Source: Gnetum montanum (Eukaryota > Streptophyta > Gnetopsida > Gnetales > Gnetaceae). From it: a DNA stretch of 64,000 bases. Shown here in pieces: positions 23,101-33,600 of this stretch. The stretch is from positions 124,188 to 188,187 of the forward strand of contig MNCI01027290.1 of NCBI GenBank assembly GCA_015680685.1, in the 5' to 3' direction. The position numbers and the translations under genes were made by a program. Each line of letters opens with the position of its first letter. Within the stretch, counting starts at the first letter, position 1. The notes beneath the pieces are model-generated. The model saw only the letters and a program-made list of their open reading frames with translations, made no database searches and was not told the origin of the DNA.

Positions 23101-24803
23101 GGAGGAAGTTGCAAATCAAGGTTTGCAAGGTGCAACCCATAGTTGGTGAGTGTGTCTAATTGCTTTGTTAGTTAGTTTTTGATTTCATGTTAAGCTAGCT
23201 TGCTTACCTTAACTGTGCTTAGGAGAAGAAGAAGAAGAAGAAGAGGTTTTGGCCCCTGAAGTAGGGGCCCCTGCTAAAGAGGAAGAAGAGGCCCTAGCAA
23301 CAAAAGAAGAGGCCCCGACAACAGAAGAAGAGGCCCCTGCCATAGAGGAAGAGACACTTGCCTTCAATAAGGGGCACATGACTGTTGAGGATGCTGCCAC
23401 ACTTTTGAGTCAGCTAGAAGGAGAAGGAGTACAATTTTTTGCTGGTGAGTTTGACTGCTTGCTAGACAATGTGTCAATGGTCAATCCCCTTGCTATCACC
23501 CCTGAGGGTTTGCTAGGTAGGATCTTTGCATTATCATTTATGTTATTCATCAATTCTATTGGGCTCCTTTTCATCATCGCTAACATGTTTTATTTTGCAG
23601 CGGACACCATGGTTAATGCCCTAGACTCTTCTTCCATGATTCACCTCTGATCATGGACCGAGACCCTTGATAAATTTGCTTTTATGGAGGGGGTGGTTGA
23701 TGACATGATCGATCACCTAAGGTAGATCGATCCTAAAATAGGTAAGCTTAAGTTACAATGTTGGGCTCTTTGAGTTATTGCATTCTTGCTATGGCACTAT
23801 GACTAACGCTTTCCCACATGTAATTAACAACTTCTCGTCTCAAGTGGGATCTTAGGTAGGTCGTTGAGGTCGACACTGTGCTAAAAATTCCTCTAGAGGT
23901 AGCCAAGGTGCCTCATCATATACACGAGGAAACAAGTAAATGTGCATTGTACTTGGCACGCTCCTTGTGGGAGTGTAGGTGTGTTAATGAGAACCTTTGG
24001 AAGAGGGTACAAAAACTTGAGAAAGAGAAAGCCAGCCAAGTCGTCGAGCTGAAGGATCTTTGATACAGAAATGAATCTCTATTGGCCCATGACACTCGCA
24101 ATGGTAGTTGGCATATGGCTGTGATCGACTATGCAAGATACTGGATAGCTGTATGGAGCAAGAATGAGGCCACGCGCGAGATCATAGAACAATGCATGCA
24201 GATGGACCTTCTGGCCCAGAAGAACAAAGCCTGGAAGGATTATACCGCAAAGGTGTACAAATGGGGATAGGAACAAAAGAACCATAAACATATATATAAA
24301 ATGGAACGTGCTGCTTATTGTAAACAATATTGGGATGCATCTATTGAGTTGCATACCTATAAGCTATTCCTCGATGTCATTGGCACTTTTGGGGCCTATG
24401 AAAAGTTCATGCAGCAGGTAGTGGTTAGCGAGTCCCCTGAAAGAGAAATGACTTTACCTTTTGGGGAGACCACCACTGCCACCTTTTCTCTGGGGCCACC
24501 TAGATGGATAGTTGTAGAGAAAGGAAAAGTTGTAGCCAACGTTGATTTGGGAAAGGAAAATTGGGCCAACCTTACTAAGAAGGAGATCCTACAATGTCTA
24601 GCGGCTGGAATGGATAAGATACCCTCTGAAATGGATGCAGGTCCATCTCAGGTTAGTAATTCTTTATTGTGTCATAGTTTATTTTGTGAGAGCTTAGTTG
24701 TAGTTTTGATTTATTTTTTTATTTTTTCTATCCTGTGTAGGATCCAAATGGAGAGGCAGGACCCAGTAGAACGGGAAATGGCGATGCTGACAAAGATATG
24801 TAG
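20116..24803 (+). pseudogene. Antisense multi-exon gene carried by element B
   Basis: Not a family I can name. Predicted exons: 20116-20234, 21201-21650, 21736-22010, 22097-23145, 23223-23516, 23601-23741, about 23845-24651, 24741-24803. Introns start GT and end AG; most are 77-103 bp, the first 966 bp. The frame holds across introns 1-3 (phases 2, 2, 1), interrupted only by single stops (such as CAG to TAG). The second half has frame slips. The protein has a conserved front part (LVGVL, HFSVIV, TLLPRAN), a core ending YPIFRVYAFSKLL, a Glu/Ala/Pro-rich segment (23230-23350) and a coiled-coil-like, Trp/Tyr-rich C-terminus. Homologous to 52205-55183. It lies antisense between PR and RT of B, like the extra antisense ORFs known in Tat elements. 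Function unknown. Confidence 0.75.
20235..21200 (+). other. Intron 1 of the B antisense gene, rich in GCTACGCTA motifs
   Basis: Donor GTAAGTG and acceptor TATTACATAG join the exons so that TG+G gives one codon and the frame continues (AW|VML). The intron (and DNA just upstream, 19860-20100) is dense in TGCTACGCTA-like words, the same words that make the hairpins of the B LTR. Short ORFs inside it are not credited. Confidence 0.7.
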
Positions 24804-24959
24804 CATGGTAGCAAAAAGAAAATTTTATTTTTGTTTTTAGTTGAATTTTAATTTTTGCAAACATTATTGTATGGACTAACATTGAATGAAAAGTAAAACG
24901 TGAAATATTTATTTCATTTTGGTTAATATTTCATTTATTATATATATATATTTTGTGTT

Positions 24960-25310
24960 TGGACCCCTTGAAGGCCTCTTGTTTTAGTTTTAGGCCATCT
25001 CGGGCCATTGCTTAATGATAATAAATTTTTTTATTTTTTGTTTATTTTTTGAGAAGTGGAGTTGCTAGTTTTAGGCCTTAGTAGGCCATTGTAGTAGTTT
25101 GATTAGTGCAGGCAATGGTCATAATGCAAAAAATGGGCATAATGTAAACAATGAACACAACGCTATAGTAAACAATGAATATGATGTAAACGATGAAAAT
25201 AATGCAAATAGTAAACGTGGTGCTAATGCAAATAGTGAAAACGATGCAAATAGTGAAACAATTATGCTAATGTAAACAATAAGCATAATGTAAAAATAAG
25301 ACTAGAGAAA
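24960..25310 (-). repeat. Minisatellite and short-period repeats between PR and the antisense gene of B
   Basis: At 24965-25095 there are copies of the minisatellite core (TTTTAGGCCATCTCGGGCCA; GCTAGTTTTAGGCCTTAGTA). From 25130 to about 25300 a loose repeat of about 15 bp follows, of the form AATGCAAATAGTGAAA / AATGTAAACAATGAA. Confidence 0.75.
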
Positions 25311-25399
25311 TAATAATGTTGGAGCCAAGCATTGAGCTAGAGATAGTCTCTAGTTACGTAGTTGCTTCCTACCCATTGTGGGCTAGGTGATGCATATGG

Positions 25400-26400
25400 C
25401 TAAGTGGCCTTATTGTGATATTCTTCTATGTCATTGTTGGCCATCTGGAAGGGCAACTTAGCTCACGTGGTTTCTTTGTCCAAGTCAGTGTTCTTGACTG
25501 GCTCATTGGTCAAGCATGGGGTTTTGATATGCACAAGCATTTCATTCTTAGAGATTACTATCTCTGAGCCCTGTTCCATGTCAATGTTGTTTATGGCTTG
25601 GGTAGCCACTTCGTCACCGTATATGATCACTTCCCTACCTACATAGGGTAAGTGGATCTCTTAATGTATCGGTGAAGAAACAACCCTTAATTGGGCTAAC
25701 CATGAACTCCCCAAGATCAGGTTGAACTTGGGCATCTCTTCCATCACAATGAATACTGCTCTTGCAAGGAACTGGTCCCCTACTACAAAGTCAATGTGAA
25801 TGATCCCCTTTACCACTACGCATGCCCCGTTGAACAATTTCAAGTAGGAAGTTTCCATGGGCTTGATTTGATCAACCAAGCCCAATTTGTCCACTATGGG
25901 AAATGAAATGACATTGGTAGCAACCCCGTCATCAATGTGTACCCTTCGAATCTTATATTGGCTGACTTGAATTGTGATGAACATGGGTGCCGTTGTCACC
26001 TGACCCTTTTCAAGGTCATCCTTAATGGACTTATCATGAAATGTCAACTGAGGTGGTTGTAGTTCCTCAGGTGTAGATGGAAGCATAACAGTGTGGATTG
26101 TCTTCTCTTCACCCAGCATGTTTCCATCAACAGGGATAGATGCTAACATGCGAACCATGGCATCATGATGTGCTGTGGAAGTCATTATTAGGTCATATAG
26201 GCTCAAAGTTGTGTTTTTCTGCTTCAAGGCTTGTTTGACTTGTGATAAAGCATTGAGAAGGCCTTGCCCCCCATCTTGTTGTTTGCTAACCTTCTCCTCC
26301 TTCATATGTCCTAGAAGATGAATCTCCCGAGGGGGAGTGGTTTTGGGCTAGCTAACCAACTTTTTTGGCTTAGTGGGCATTGATTGTGTAGGTAGGTTGC
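25400..26400 (-). pseudogene. Aspartic protease region of element B
   Basis: A 214-codon open stretch (25661-26305) contains a retropepsin-like fold: VHIDDGVATNVI near 25927 in the position of the active-site loop, and FNLILGSSWLAQL near 25715, the ILG block near the protease C-terminus. The usual D-S/T-G triad reads D-D-G, so activity is doubtful. After a stop at 25661 the same frame stays readable to about 25400 with few stops. Protease would cut the Gag and Pol precursors. It follows gag on the same strand, and RT comes only about 6 kb further on, after the antisense gene, an unusually long PR-RT gap. Confidence 0.8.
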
Positions 26401-29155
26401 CACTGGTGGCTAATGATGAAGAGGCCATGGGGACTGTGGACAAGGGGGTAGGCTTGGGGAGACCTAGCGGAATGCGTTCCCTAGCCATCTTGTTTGCTAA
26501 ACGCTCTTCACATTTTTTTGGATGAGGAGGCTATGGTGCAACTTTTGTTGCTGAGCTTTGGGTGGTAGAAGGGCTTGGAGGTTTTGGTACCTTAATGACA
26601 AATGGTGCCTATTGTGTTGGCATGGGCCGTAGTGCAACTTTGAGCATAAATGGTGTAGGGGATATCTAATGAGAAACTTTAAGGACAAACGGGGCTTGTG
26701 ATGTTGTTGTTGGCATTTTTGCGTTACGAGGAGGCACACACACCACGAATGGTTGCTGTGGTGGTTCTAGATTGTTGTCAATGCCGATAGTGTTGATTGT
26801 GTAACCAGCATTGTTAGCATTAAGGGGATCTTTGTAAACACCCATCGACTGATTTTCAGGTCAAATGGGACTACTTTCGTCCAGGACTAGCTTGCCCTGA
26901 TTGATCATGCGTTGAATATCGTCTTTCAATGCTAAGCAATAATCTCTATCATGGCCACAAAGTTGGTGATAGTCACAAAAATGTTCTAGCTTGAAATTAT
27001 TTGGGATTGGAGGTTCGTTGGGCATAGCCAAGGAGGGGTTTCTAAGAACTTTATTGTACCTTTGAAGGCATTTGATAGCCTCCTTGGACATTCGTTTGTG
27101 TTGTATACACTCGACTCCCAATAGTTACTTCAGAAGTTCTGAAGGCTTAATGGGTAAGGGGGTATACTTGGAGTGATCTTTGTGCTCAAGGTTGGGCCTC
27201 GGTTGGGTTGGCACCACAGGTGTTGATGTTGAGGACTGTTCTGTGTTACTGGTGCTAGGCGTTGTGGTGGCAAGAGCATTGGGTGTTGTGGAGGTAGCCT
27301 TTTTGTTGTTGTTTGACTTGGTCTCATTGGCTACAGTGGCCACTATAGTTGCTATGGCCTTGCCTTTTTCTTTTTCTTTTTTGATGTGTGCATTTTTATA
27401 GGTAACATAGGCCAGGTCTCTACTAGCTTCAGCTACTTCTTGAATGCTCTTGGTTTGAGCAAATGCTTGGTTGAGGGACCGCAGAGCTAGGTAGTACAAT
27501 TTAGCCTTAATGAAGTCATTTACCACTCCTCTAAAAATAGCCAACAAGTGGGCCTCGGAAATCAGCTCGCATATCTCCTTTAATGTTATGCTTTAACACT
27601 GTATGAATCTCTACATAGATTCTAGCAGGTTCTGCTTGATGCTCATAAGCTAGTCTAGTATGACCTCTAGTTTCAAGTTGTACTTGAAATGAGTGACAAA
27701 TTGACTTAGCAGTTCCTCCAAGGTAGAGATGGAGATGCGTGGGAGTGCACGGTACCAATCTAGAGCTTTGCCTATGAGGGACATGGCAAAGACATGGATG
27801 ATTGTGTGAGGACATGGTTACAACAATAAGGATTTGGACCTGAAAGTCACCAGATGTGCATTGGGATTGCCCTCCCTGTTGCATTTTGTAAATTGGGGAA
27901 GTGACACTCTAGGGGGCAACATGAGCATGGGAACAACTAGGCTAATAGGGTCATCATGGTAAAAGTCCATGACCTAGACGGTTTCAGAACCGATGGCCTT
28001 AAGCTGTTTGATCTCTTCTGTGAGCATCTGGATGAGTTGGAAGGCTTGATCTAGATTCGGGGACGTTGTAGATGGTTACGGGGCTACCTAAGTAGCCATC
28101 ATGGGTGATGTTGTTGGGGTGGCGACCTGTCCCATGGGAGGAATCATTGGGGCTGCTCCAGCAAGTGTTGCTACCTGGGTAGTCTACCACCCAGTGGGTA
28201 GTGTTGTTGGGGTGACGACCGTTGGTGGTGCCATGGGGTTGGCTATTTGCCCAGTTGGCGAAGCAGCCCATAGGCCTGTGTTTTGTTGTACTACATGCGG
28301 AAGCTGGTATGCTTGGGGTTGAATGTAATGTGACATCTGAGAGGGTTGTGCAATAGGGAGAGAAGTAGCTGGCACCCACCACACTGTTGAGAGTGGGTCT
28401 ACTATTGGTTGTGGGATAGATGCAAACGAGGTAATAAGAGTAGAAGTCAAGTGTAGTTGTGACGTAGACGCAGTGTGCATGTATGGCAACATAGCCATGA
28501 TTGATGTTAGGTACATTGTCGGAATAGATTGGGAAGGGAGCATGACTGGAAAAGAAGTTGAAGGGCCTACGTGTTGGTAGGTCGAAAACATGGGATGGCT
28601 ACCCATTATTGAAGGAGGTGGCGGCTATGGCATGGTTGTGGCAACAACAGAAGGGGTAGAAGGGAAGAGTAGGTTTGTCTAGAAGATAGCAATGGAAAGG
28701 GTAGCTGTAGTGTAGACTTGGCCACCACCCTTGGAGTGGGAGTCCAAGTCTTCCTGCCCATCCTAAAATGCTTCGTCATAGTGGGACACTGTGTCCCATT
28801 CCCTAGACTTACTCACTCACATTAGTTGGTTTAACATCCATTGATACACTTCAGTCAATGAGATGATGATGTCAGGAGTAGGGATGAACTCCTTCCCGTT
28901 TCGGTGGAGGAACTCAAAGTTACGTTTATCCTTGAGTTCTTGGTAGTCCAAGGGTATATTTGCTTGGACTTTTGCATAGAGGAAATCATACCGCTCTATA
29001 TCTTGCTCCAAACGCTCGGGTGATAGGTGCCACAGCTTAAGAGATTGTCACTGTACCAGCATTGGACTGGGTAGTTGCTTAGGGTTTGTCACATATTGGA
29101 CAGAGTAGGGGAATTCTAGGTTTGAGGTGGGAACTATAGTGGTTGCAGGAATCAT
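26400..29155 (-). pseudogene. gag of element B (Tat lineage)
   Basis: The reading starts at an ATG at 29155-29153. The N-terminal block (28817-29011) has YDFLYAKVQAN and HRNGKEF, homologous to F gag. A Pro/Thr/Gln-rich stretch follows (28606-27999, frame changes). The gag core has GKALDWYRAL near 27770 and VVNDFIKAKLYYLALRSL near 27510. After a Lys-rich segment comes a zinc knuckle of the C-x2-H-x3-GH-x4-C type, CDYHQLCGHDRDYC (about 26938-26980), typical of Tat-like gag, then ALKDDIQRMI. A Pro/Ser-rich linker leads to the protease. Several stops and at least three frame changes break it. Confidence 0.8.
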
Positions 29156-29541
29156 TTTCTGTTGTAAAAGGGAAAACTGTAGAGAAGAGAGAGGCTAAAA
29201 CTGGGTACACTGGGGAGTGTCAAAAGCTGGCTTCCTTCACTGTTACACTTACTATGCTGAGCAAACCTACTACTCTGGGAGGTTTGCTATACCACACGAG
29301 ATGTAGGCAGTGTAGTGTAGTCAACAAAGTGAATGCAGTACGGTAAGCGATTGGAGGCTTTCATCCTATAGGGTTCCAGAGGAACCGTCATTGCAACCAG
29401 TTTGCATCACCCAGTGCATAGACAAGCACAAGGGTGTCACATCTACACTAGTAGGTGATGGGGTATAGAGAGCATGCAGGATTACCTGTGCTACGTAGAA
29501 AGTGCACAAAGGACCCTCCTTTTAGGGCCAAAAAATTGTAG
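29156..29541 (-). other. Leader of element B with possible PBS
   Basis: Between LTR and gag. On the minus strand the first bases after the LTR read CTACAATTTTTTGGCCC. A PBS would be expected within the first 20 bases; TGGCCCTAAAAGG is a candidate but I cannot name the tRNA. Confidence 0.4.
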
Positions 29542-31866
29542 CAACCAAAAACATTGGTCGTTGGAACACTGAGAGGTTATTGAGCATATAGCCTAACCTT
29601 GGATTCATGCGAGGGTCGTGCTAGAGAAAAATGGAAATGGGGTGCCCTGAATGGTCTGGTCGATTAGACAGGGACTTAACCAGTGTACAATAACCTTTCA
29701 TAAATGTTTGTTTTAAGGATGCTAGGTATGACTTAAGCGATAAGCAGCCAAGGTAAACTAATAGAGAATAATGCAAAATATGATAATTGCAAAACAAAAT
29801 GAAATAGGCTTGAGTGAGAAAGTGCACTGCCCTAAGATTGGGGGATCTGATCTTTATTTGGTTGAAAGGTGTGCACCTGGTATGCAATACTGGAGAGGCA
29901 TAACTTACAATAGAATAGTATGGTCACATGTCTTAGACTGCTGCCAGTGGCCTACTAACGGGAACTGGTGAGCTGGTGCTTACTGGGCGAGGAGAGATCC
30001 AGGAGTGTTGCTACTGGGGTTTGTCACTTGTTAACCTTCTGCTTGCTAGTCTCTATTCCAAAGTCGATCAACAGAAAGCCAAGTGCTAAGATGCTAATTG
30101 CAAGAAAGCCAAAAATGCCCAAAAATGCTAGAAGCCAACCTTTAAAAGATAACCCTTTGAACGTTGTTTGCAAGGGTATTTATAGATCCAGAAGTGTGAG
30201 AGAAATGTGGTTTGGATGCCATGTGTCTTGGGTCCCACAAAGTGCAAACATGATTATGCAATGCTACTTTGTAATGTTGTGTTGCAGTGGTGTGTTACGC
30301 TGTAGTGTGATGCTGAACGTGAAACTTGCTATACTGTGACCATACTATTCAAGATGCATGTGCCAAAATCCAGTGAACTACCATGTTTGTTACAAAGAAT
30401 GCCAAGAGAAAAGTGGAGCCTATGCTTTAGGACTACGTCTTCCCTACTCTTGTGAGTAGGGTCAAGCATAGGGACAAGTTTGGGAATAATTAGTGGGATG
30501 CAAAGCAAAGCAAACTTGTTGGTTCTATCCATTGAAGAGATGCTAAGATGGGAGTGACCATTGCCAATAAGCTCTAGAGCTAACCGGAGACATCTTGATG
30601 ATTACATGTGAGTGTTATGCTACTTAGACTGTCCAGCGTGTTGGCATAGTGTAGACACCTGCATGCTACCCTGTGCTATGTTACTTAGCATAGCATAGTG
30701 TAGCCACCTATTTTGAGACAAGACCTACTTGAAAGCTAAAAATGCCTATTTAAGGCCTAGCCAAGTAACTAACTACAACCCTATCTTTCATGTTGAAAGG
30801 TCCTAGGACCTGCAGATTTCATCCTTGGGACACTTTTGTGCTTTGTGTCCTTGCTACACTATGTTACGCTGTGTAGTGTATCATAGTGTAGCAGTTGGTG
30901 TGACATGCATCCTTGCTTGATTTGCAATACTTTGTCAAGATATTCTACGTAGGGCCTGAGGGGTGAAGCGAGATAGGTAGTCTTGTAGGTCTGAATGTGG
31001 CCAAGTGTAATCCCTTTGCTAGGAACCACTTGGCAGGGGACCTTTATTCATTCTATCCCTGCTATGCTATGCTATGATGCATAGCGTAGCACCTAGTTTG
31101 GCTTGAATTCTGACTTTCGTTGCAAACATTTTGTCACAAAATTTCAGTCATGTCCTGGTGTGGTAGTAGAGCAAACTTGTCTGACAGCTGAAGCATGGGC
31201 AAATATGCTTACTCCAGCAGAGCCATCTAACTGGGAGTACTATCAGAGTTCATGCCTGCTACGCTGTGTTATGCTTCATAGTGTAGCATAGCGTAGCATT
31301 TGAATTGAAATGATTTCTAACAAAATGTACCACATTTTGTTACGTCATGTTGCTCAGGCATCAAGGATGAAGTAGGGTAGATATCTCAGAGAACTGAGTC
31401 GTTGTCAATTTGCATCTTGGGTGCTCAATCAGTCTTCTCAAGGCCTACTACGTTGTACAGCGTAGTAGGTCTCATAGTTAGAAAACTTGCTAAACTATTT
31501 AGTCCATCCTAAATACCTTCGACAGCTCCTAGCATGGTCCCTAGGTAGACCGTCAACCGGGACAAGTGCCAAGTTGGACAAGCTAAGGGGTGTAGCAAGC
31601 CTATTAGCCTAGGAGATAGAAAATTTACTAGAATGTACGGTCTACACCTAGTGTCTCTTTCATGCAAATCATCCTTGTGGCTAGGTGTCGTGTTAACTGT
31701 GATATAGAGTATGGCAGGCAAGTTCAGAATTAGCTTTGTAGGTGTTAGGACTTCTGGGATGTCATGTTGTTTACATGGTTCAACATGGCACCACGCTCAT
31801 AGAGATCTTTGCCCAAATTTCAAGACTTTGTTGAAGCATCAGAGCCCTGAAATTTATGGTGTTTCA
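29542..31866 (-). repeat. 5' LTR of element B
   Basis: Pairs with 13474-15809. The first bases of the plus-strand reading (CAACCA) differ from the mate (TGATCG) by transitions. A TATA box (TATAAATA, minus) lies at 30177-30184, about 635 bp before the LTR end. The hairpin array is present at about 30660-31470 with hairpins near 30665, 30855, 31062 and 31258. Confidence 0.9.
30177..30184 (-). promoter_or_regulatory. TATA box of the B 5' LTR
   Basis: TATAAATACCC on the minus strand, conserved in the other LTR (14111-14118). It marks the likely U3-R border of B. Confidence 0.65.
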
Positions 31867-31870
31867 TTAG

Positions 31871-32910
31871 TCATTATGTGGAATGGTCTAGACCAATCAA
31901 AAGCTTGTAGAATGGGTGTTTCTATGAGATTCTATTTTAATGTTTGGAAAGCTAGTTCGCATTCCTTAGTGGATTCGAAAGGTACGTCCTTTTTTGTTAG
32001 TTCAACCAATGGTTTTTCTACCTTTGAAAAGTTCTCAATAAACCTTCTATAGTAGCTAGTGTGTCCAAGGAATGACCGGATATCTTTTATAGTTTCAGGT
32101 TNNNNNNNNNNNNNNNNNNNNNNNNNNNNNNNNNNNNNNNNNNNNNNNNNNNNNNNNNNNNNNNNNNNNNNNNNNNNNNNNNNNNNNNNNNNNNNNNNNN
32201 NNNNNNNNNNNNNNNNNNNNNNNNNNNNNNNNNNNNNNNNNNNNNNNNNNNNNNNNNNNNNNNNNNNNNNNNNNNNNNNNNNNNNNNNNNNNNNNNNNNN
32301 NNNNNNNNNNNNNNNNNNNNNNNNNNNNNNNNNNNNNNNNNNNNNNNNNNNNNNNNNNNNNNNNNNNNNNNNNNNNNNNNNNNNNNNNNNNNNNNNNNNN
32401 NNNNNNNNNNNNNNNNNNNNNNNNNNNNNNNNNNNNNNNNNNNNNNNNNNNNNNNNNNNNNNNNNNNNNNNNNNNNNNNNNNNNNNNNNNNNNNNNNNNN
32501 NNNNNNNNNNNNNNNNNNNNNNNNNNNNNNNNNNNNNNNNNNNNNNNNNNNNNNNNNNNNNNNNNNNNNNNNNNNNNNNNNNNNNNNNNNNNNNNNNNNN
32601 NNNNNNNNNNNNNNNNNNNNNNNNNNNNNNNNNNNNNNNNNNNNNNNNNNNNNNNNNNNNNNNNNNNNNNNNNNNNNNNNNNNNNNNNNNNNNNNNNNNN
32701 NNNNNNNNNNNNNNNNGTTAATTCGGGATATGACCAAGTGAAGGCTTTCGACCATTTGTTTATCACCTTCAGCAGTCTCTCTTTCTGTTGAGGAGTGAGC
32801 TTTGCGCTAATAATTACTGGTTTTCCATTCTTGAGAAATGTGTACTCCATACTGGTGGGCAATGGTTTTAACTCAAGGGGCTCTTGCTTAAACTTATCAG
32901 GGATTTCCAA
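31871..32910 (-). pseudogene. Reverse transcriptase of element A with an N gap
   Basis: The minus-strand frame opens with PDKFKQEPLELKPLP and YTFLKNGKPVIISA, then KVINKWSKAFTWSYPEL, the start of a Ty3/gypsy RT. A 615-bp N gap (32102-32716) removes the palm, including the catalytic box. After the gap come FLGHTSYYRRFIENFSK and the thumb/connection part up to WSRPFHIM, where element B interrupts. The remaining frame has one stop near 31960. Homology continues in RNase H at 13473. The PR end in the same polyprotein lies just upstream at about 33250. Confidence 0.85.
32102..32716. other. Assembly gap (615 Ns)
   Basis: Unknown bases. The gap lies within the RT of element A and accounts for long apparent ORFs on both strands, which carry no information. 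Confidence 0.99.
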
Positions 32911-32999
32911 CTTCCTCCAATTAATATTTTCAATGTTAAGACTTGGAAGTTGGCGATGGACTTACTCTAATGTGTCTATGCTATTGATGTAATTGCAAG

Positions 33000-33600
33000 C
33001 TAAACCCTTAGTTGGTTCCATGCATATAGTTGAACTGCTCTCTTGATCAGTTGTCAACCACTGGGTGCCTTCTTATCTTGTGGTTGCTGCATACAGGCAT
33101 CTTTGTATATTAGTCACTTGTGCACACTGATTGCATGCATGCAATGTTAAGCGTTGTACAAACTAGGACTTCTACATGCAATTACACTCTGTGTCACTGT
33201 ATGCGATGCATAGAACTTTCTTCTTCTCAATCTTCCCAAACTTATTTTCCTTTGATATTTAGAGGGAAAGATCACAGATTCCTAGGTGCACGTCACTTGT
33301 GCTTAGCCATGCTCTTTCCATTATGATTGGGAAGTTCTCCTTACCGTTGTTCACTTGAATTACTAGGAAGTCAACTGGATATGACCACCCACAAACAATG
33401 GTGATAATGTCCTCCACTAGCCCTAATGGAATAGTGATGGACTGGTTGACCAACTCTAAATGAATGTTACTCTTTTTTAGTGGAGGCAGGTTTTAGGCTT
33501 TGTACATTTTTTGAGAGATTAGGTTGACACCAGAACTTGAATCGAAAAGATCCTTGCATAGTTCATTCCTAGCGATTTGTAGATATATAAGAGAACTCCC
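33000..33600 (-). pseudogene. Protease region of element A
   Basis: The end of the 192-codon ORF (33493-34071) gives the retropepsin-like start: LPRKFSNPGSSLIYLQIARN and LFDSSSGVNLIS. In C the same place reads LLDSGSRVNLIS, so A has D-S-S in place of D-S-G. The next ORF (33259-33453) continues SITIPLGLVEDII and FLVIQVNNGKENFPIIM, the flap-to-ILG part. A stop lies between. The frame then runs with stops to the RT start at 32910. The glycine loss suggests an inactive protease. Confidence 0.8.

Larger units (their letters stand above)
13474..31866 (-). mobile_element. Element B: Tat-lineage retrotransposon inserted in A
   Basis: LTRs of about 2.3 kb lie at 13474-15809 and 29542-31866. The A coding frame resumes across the insertion, and the flanks show TGTAG (13469-13473) against TTAG (31867-31870), a TSD that lost one base. 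Minus-strand order: 5' LTR, gag, PR, antisense gene, RT, integrase tail, minisatellite, PPT, 3' LTR. RNase H and most of integrase are deleted. The lineage follows from homology to F, which has the Tat-type second RNase H. Confidence 0.9.

Noticed and set aside
28101-28322. Plus-strand Gly/Val-rich ORF
   Set aside because: It is the antisense shadow of the Pro/Thr-rich part of B gag.
32059-32910. Long ORFs of 220-271 codons on both strands
   Set aside because: They run through the N gap 32102-32716; only the flanking real bases on the minus strand carry RT sequence.
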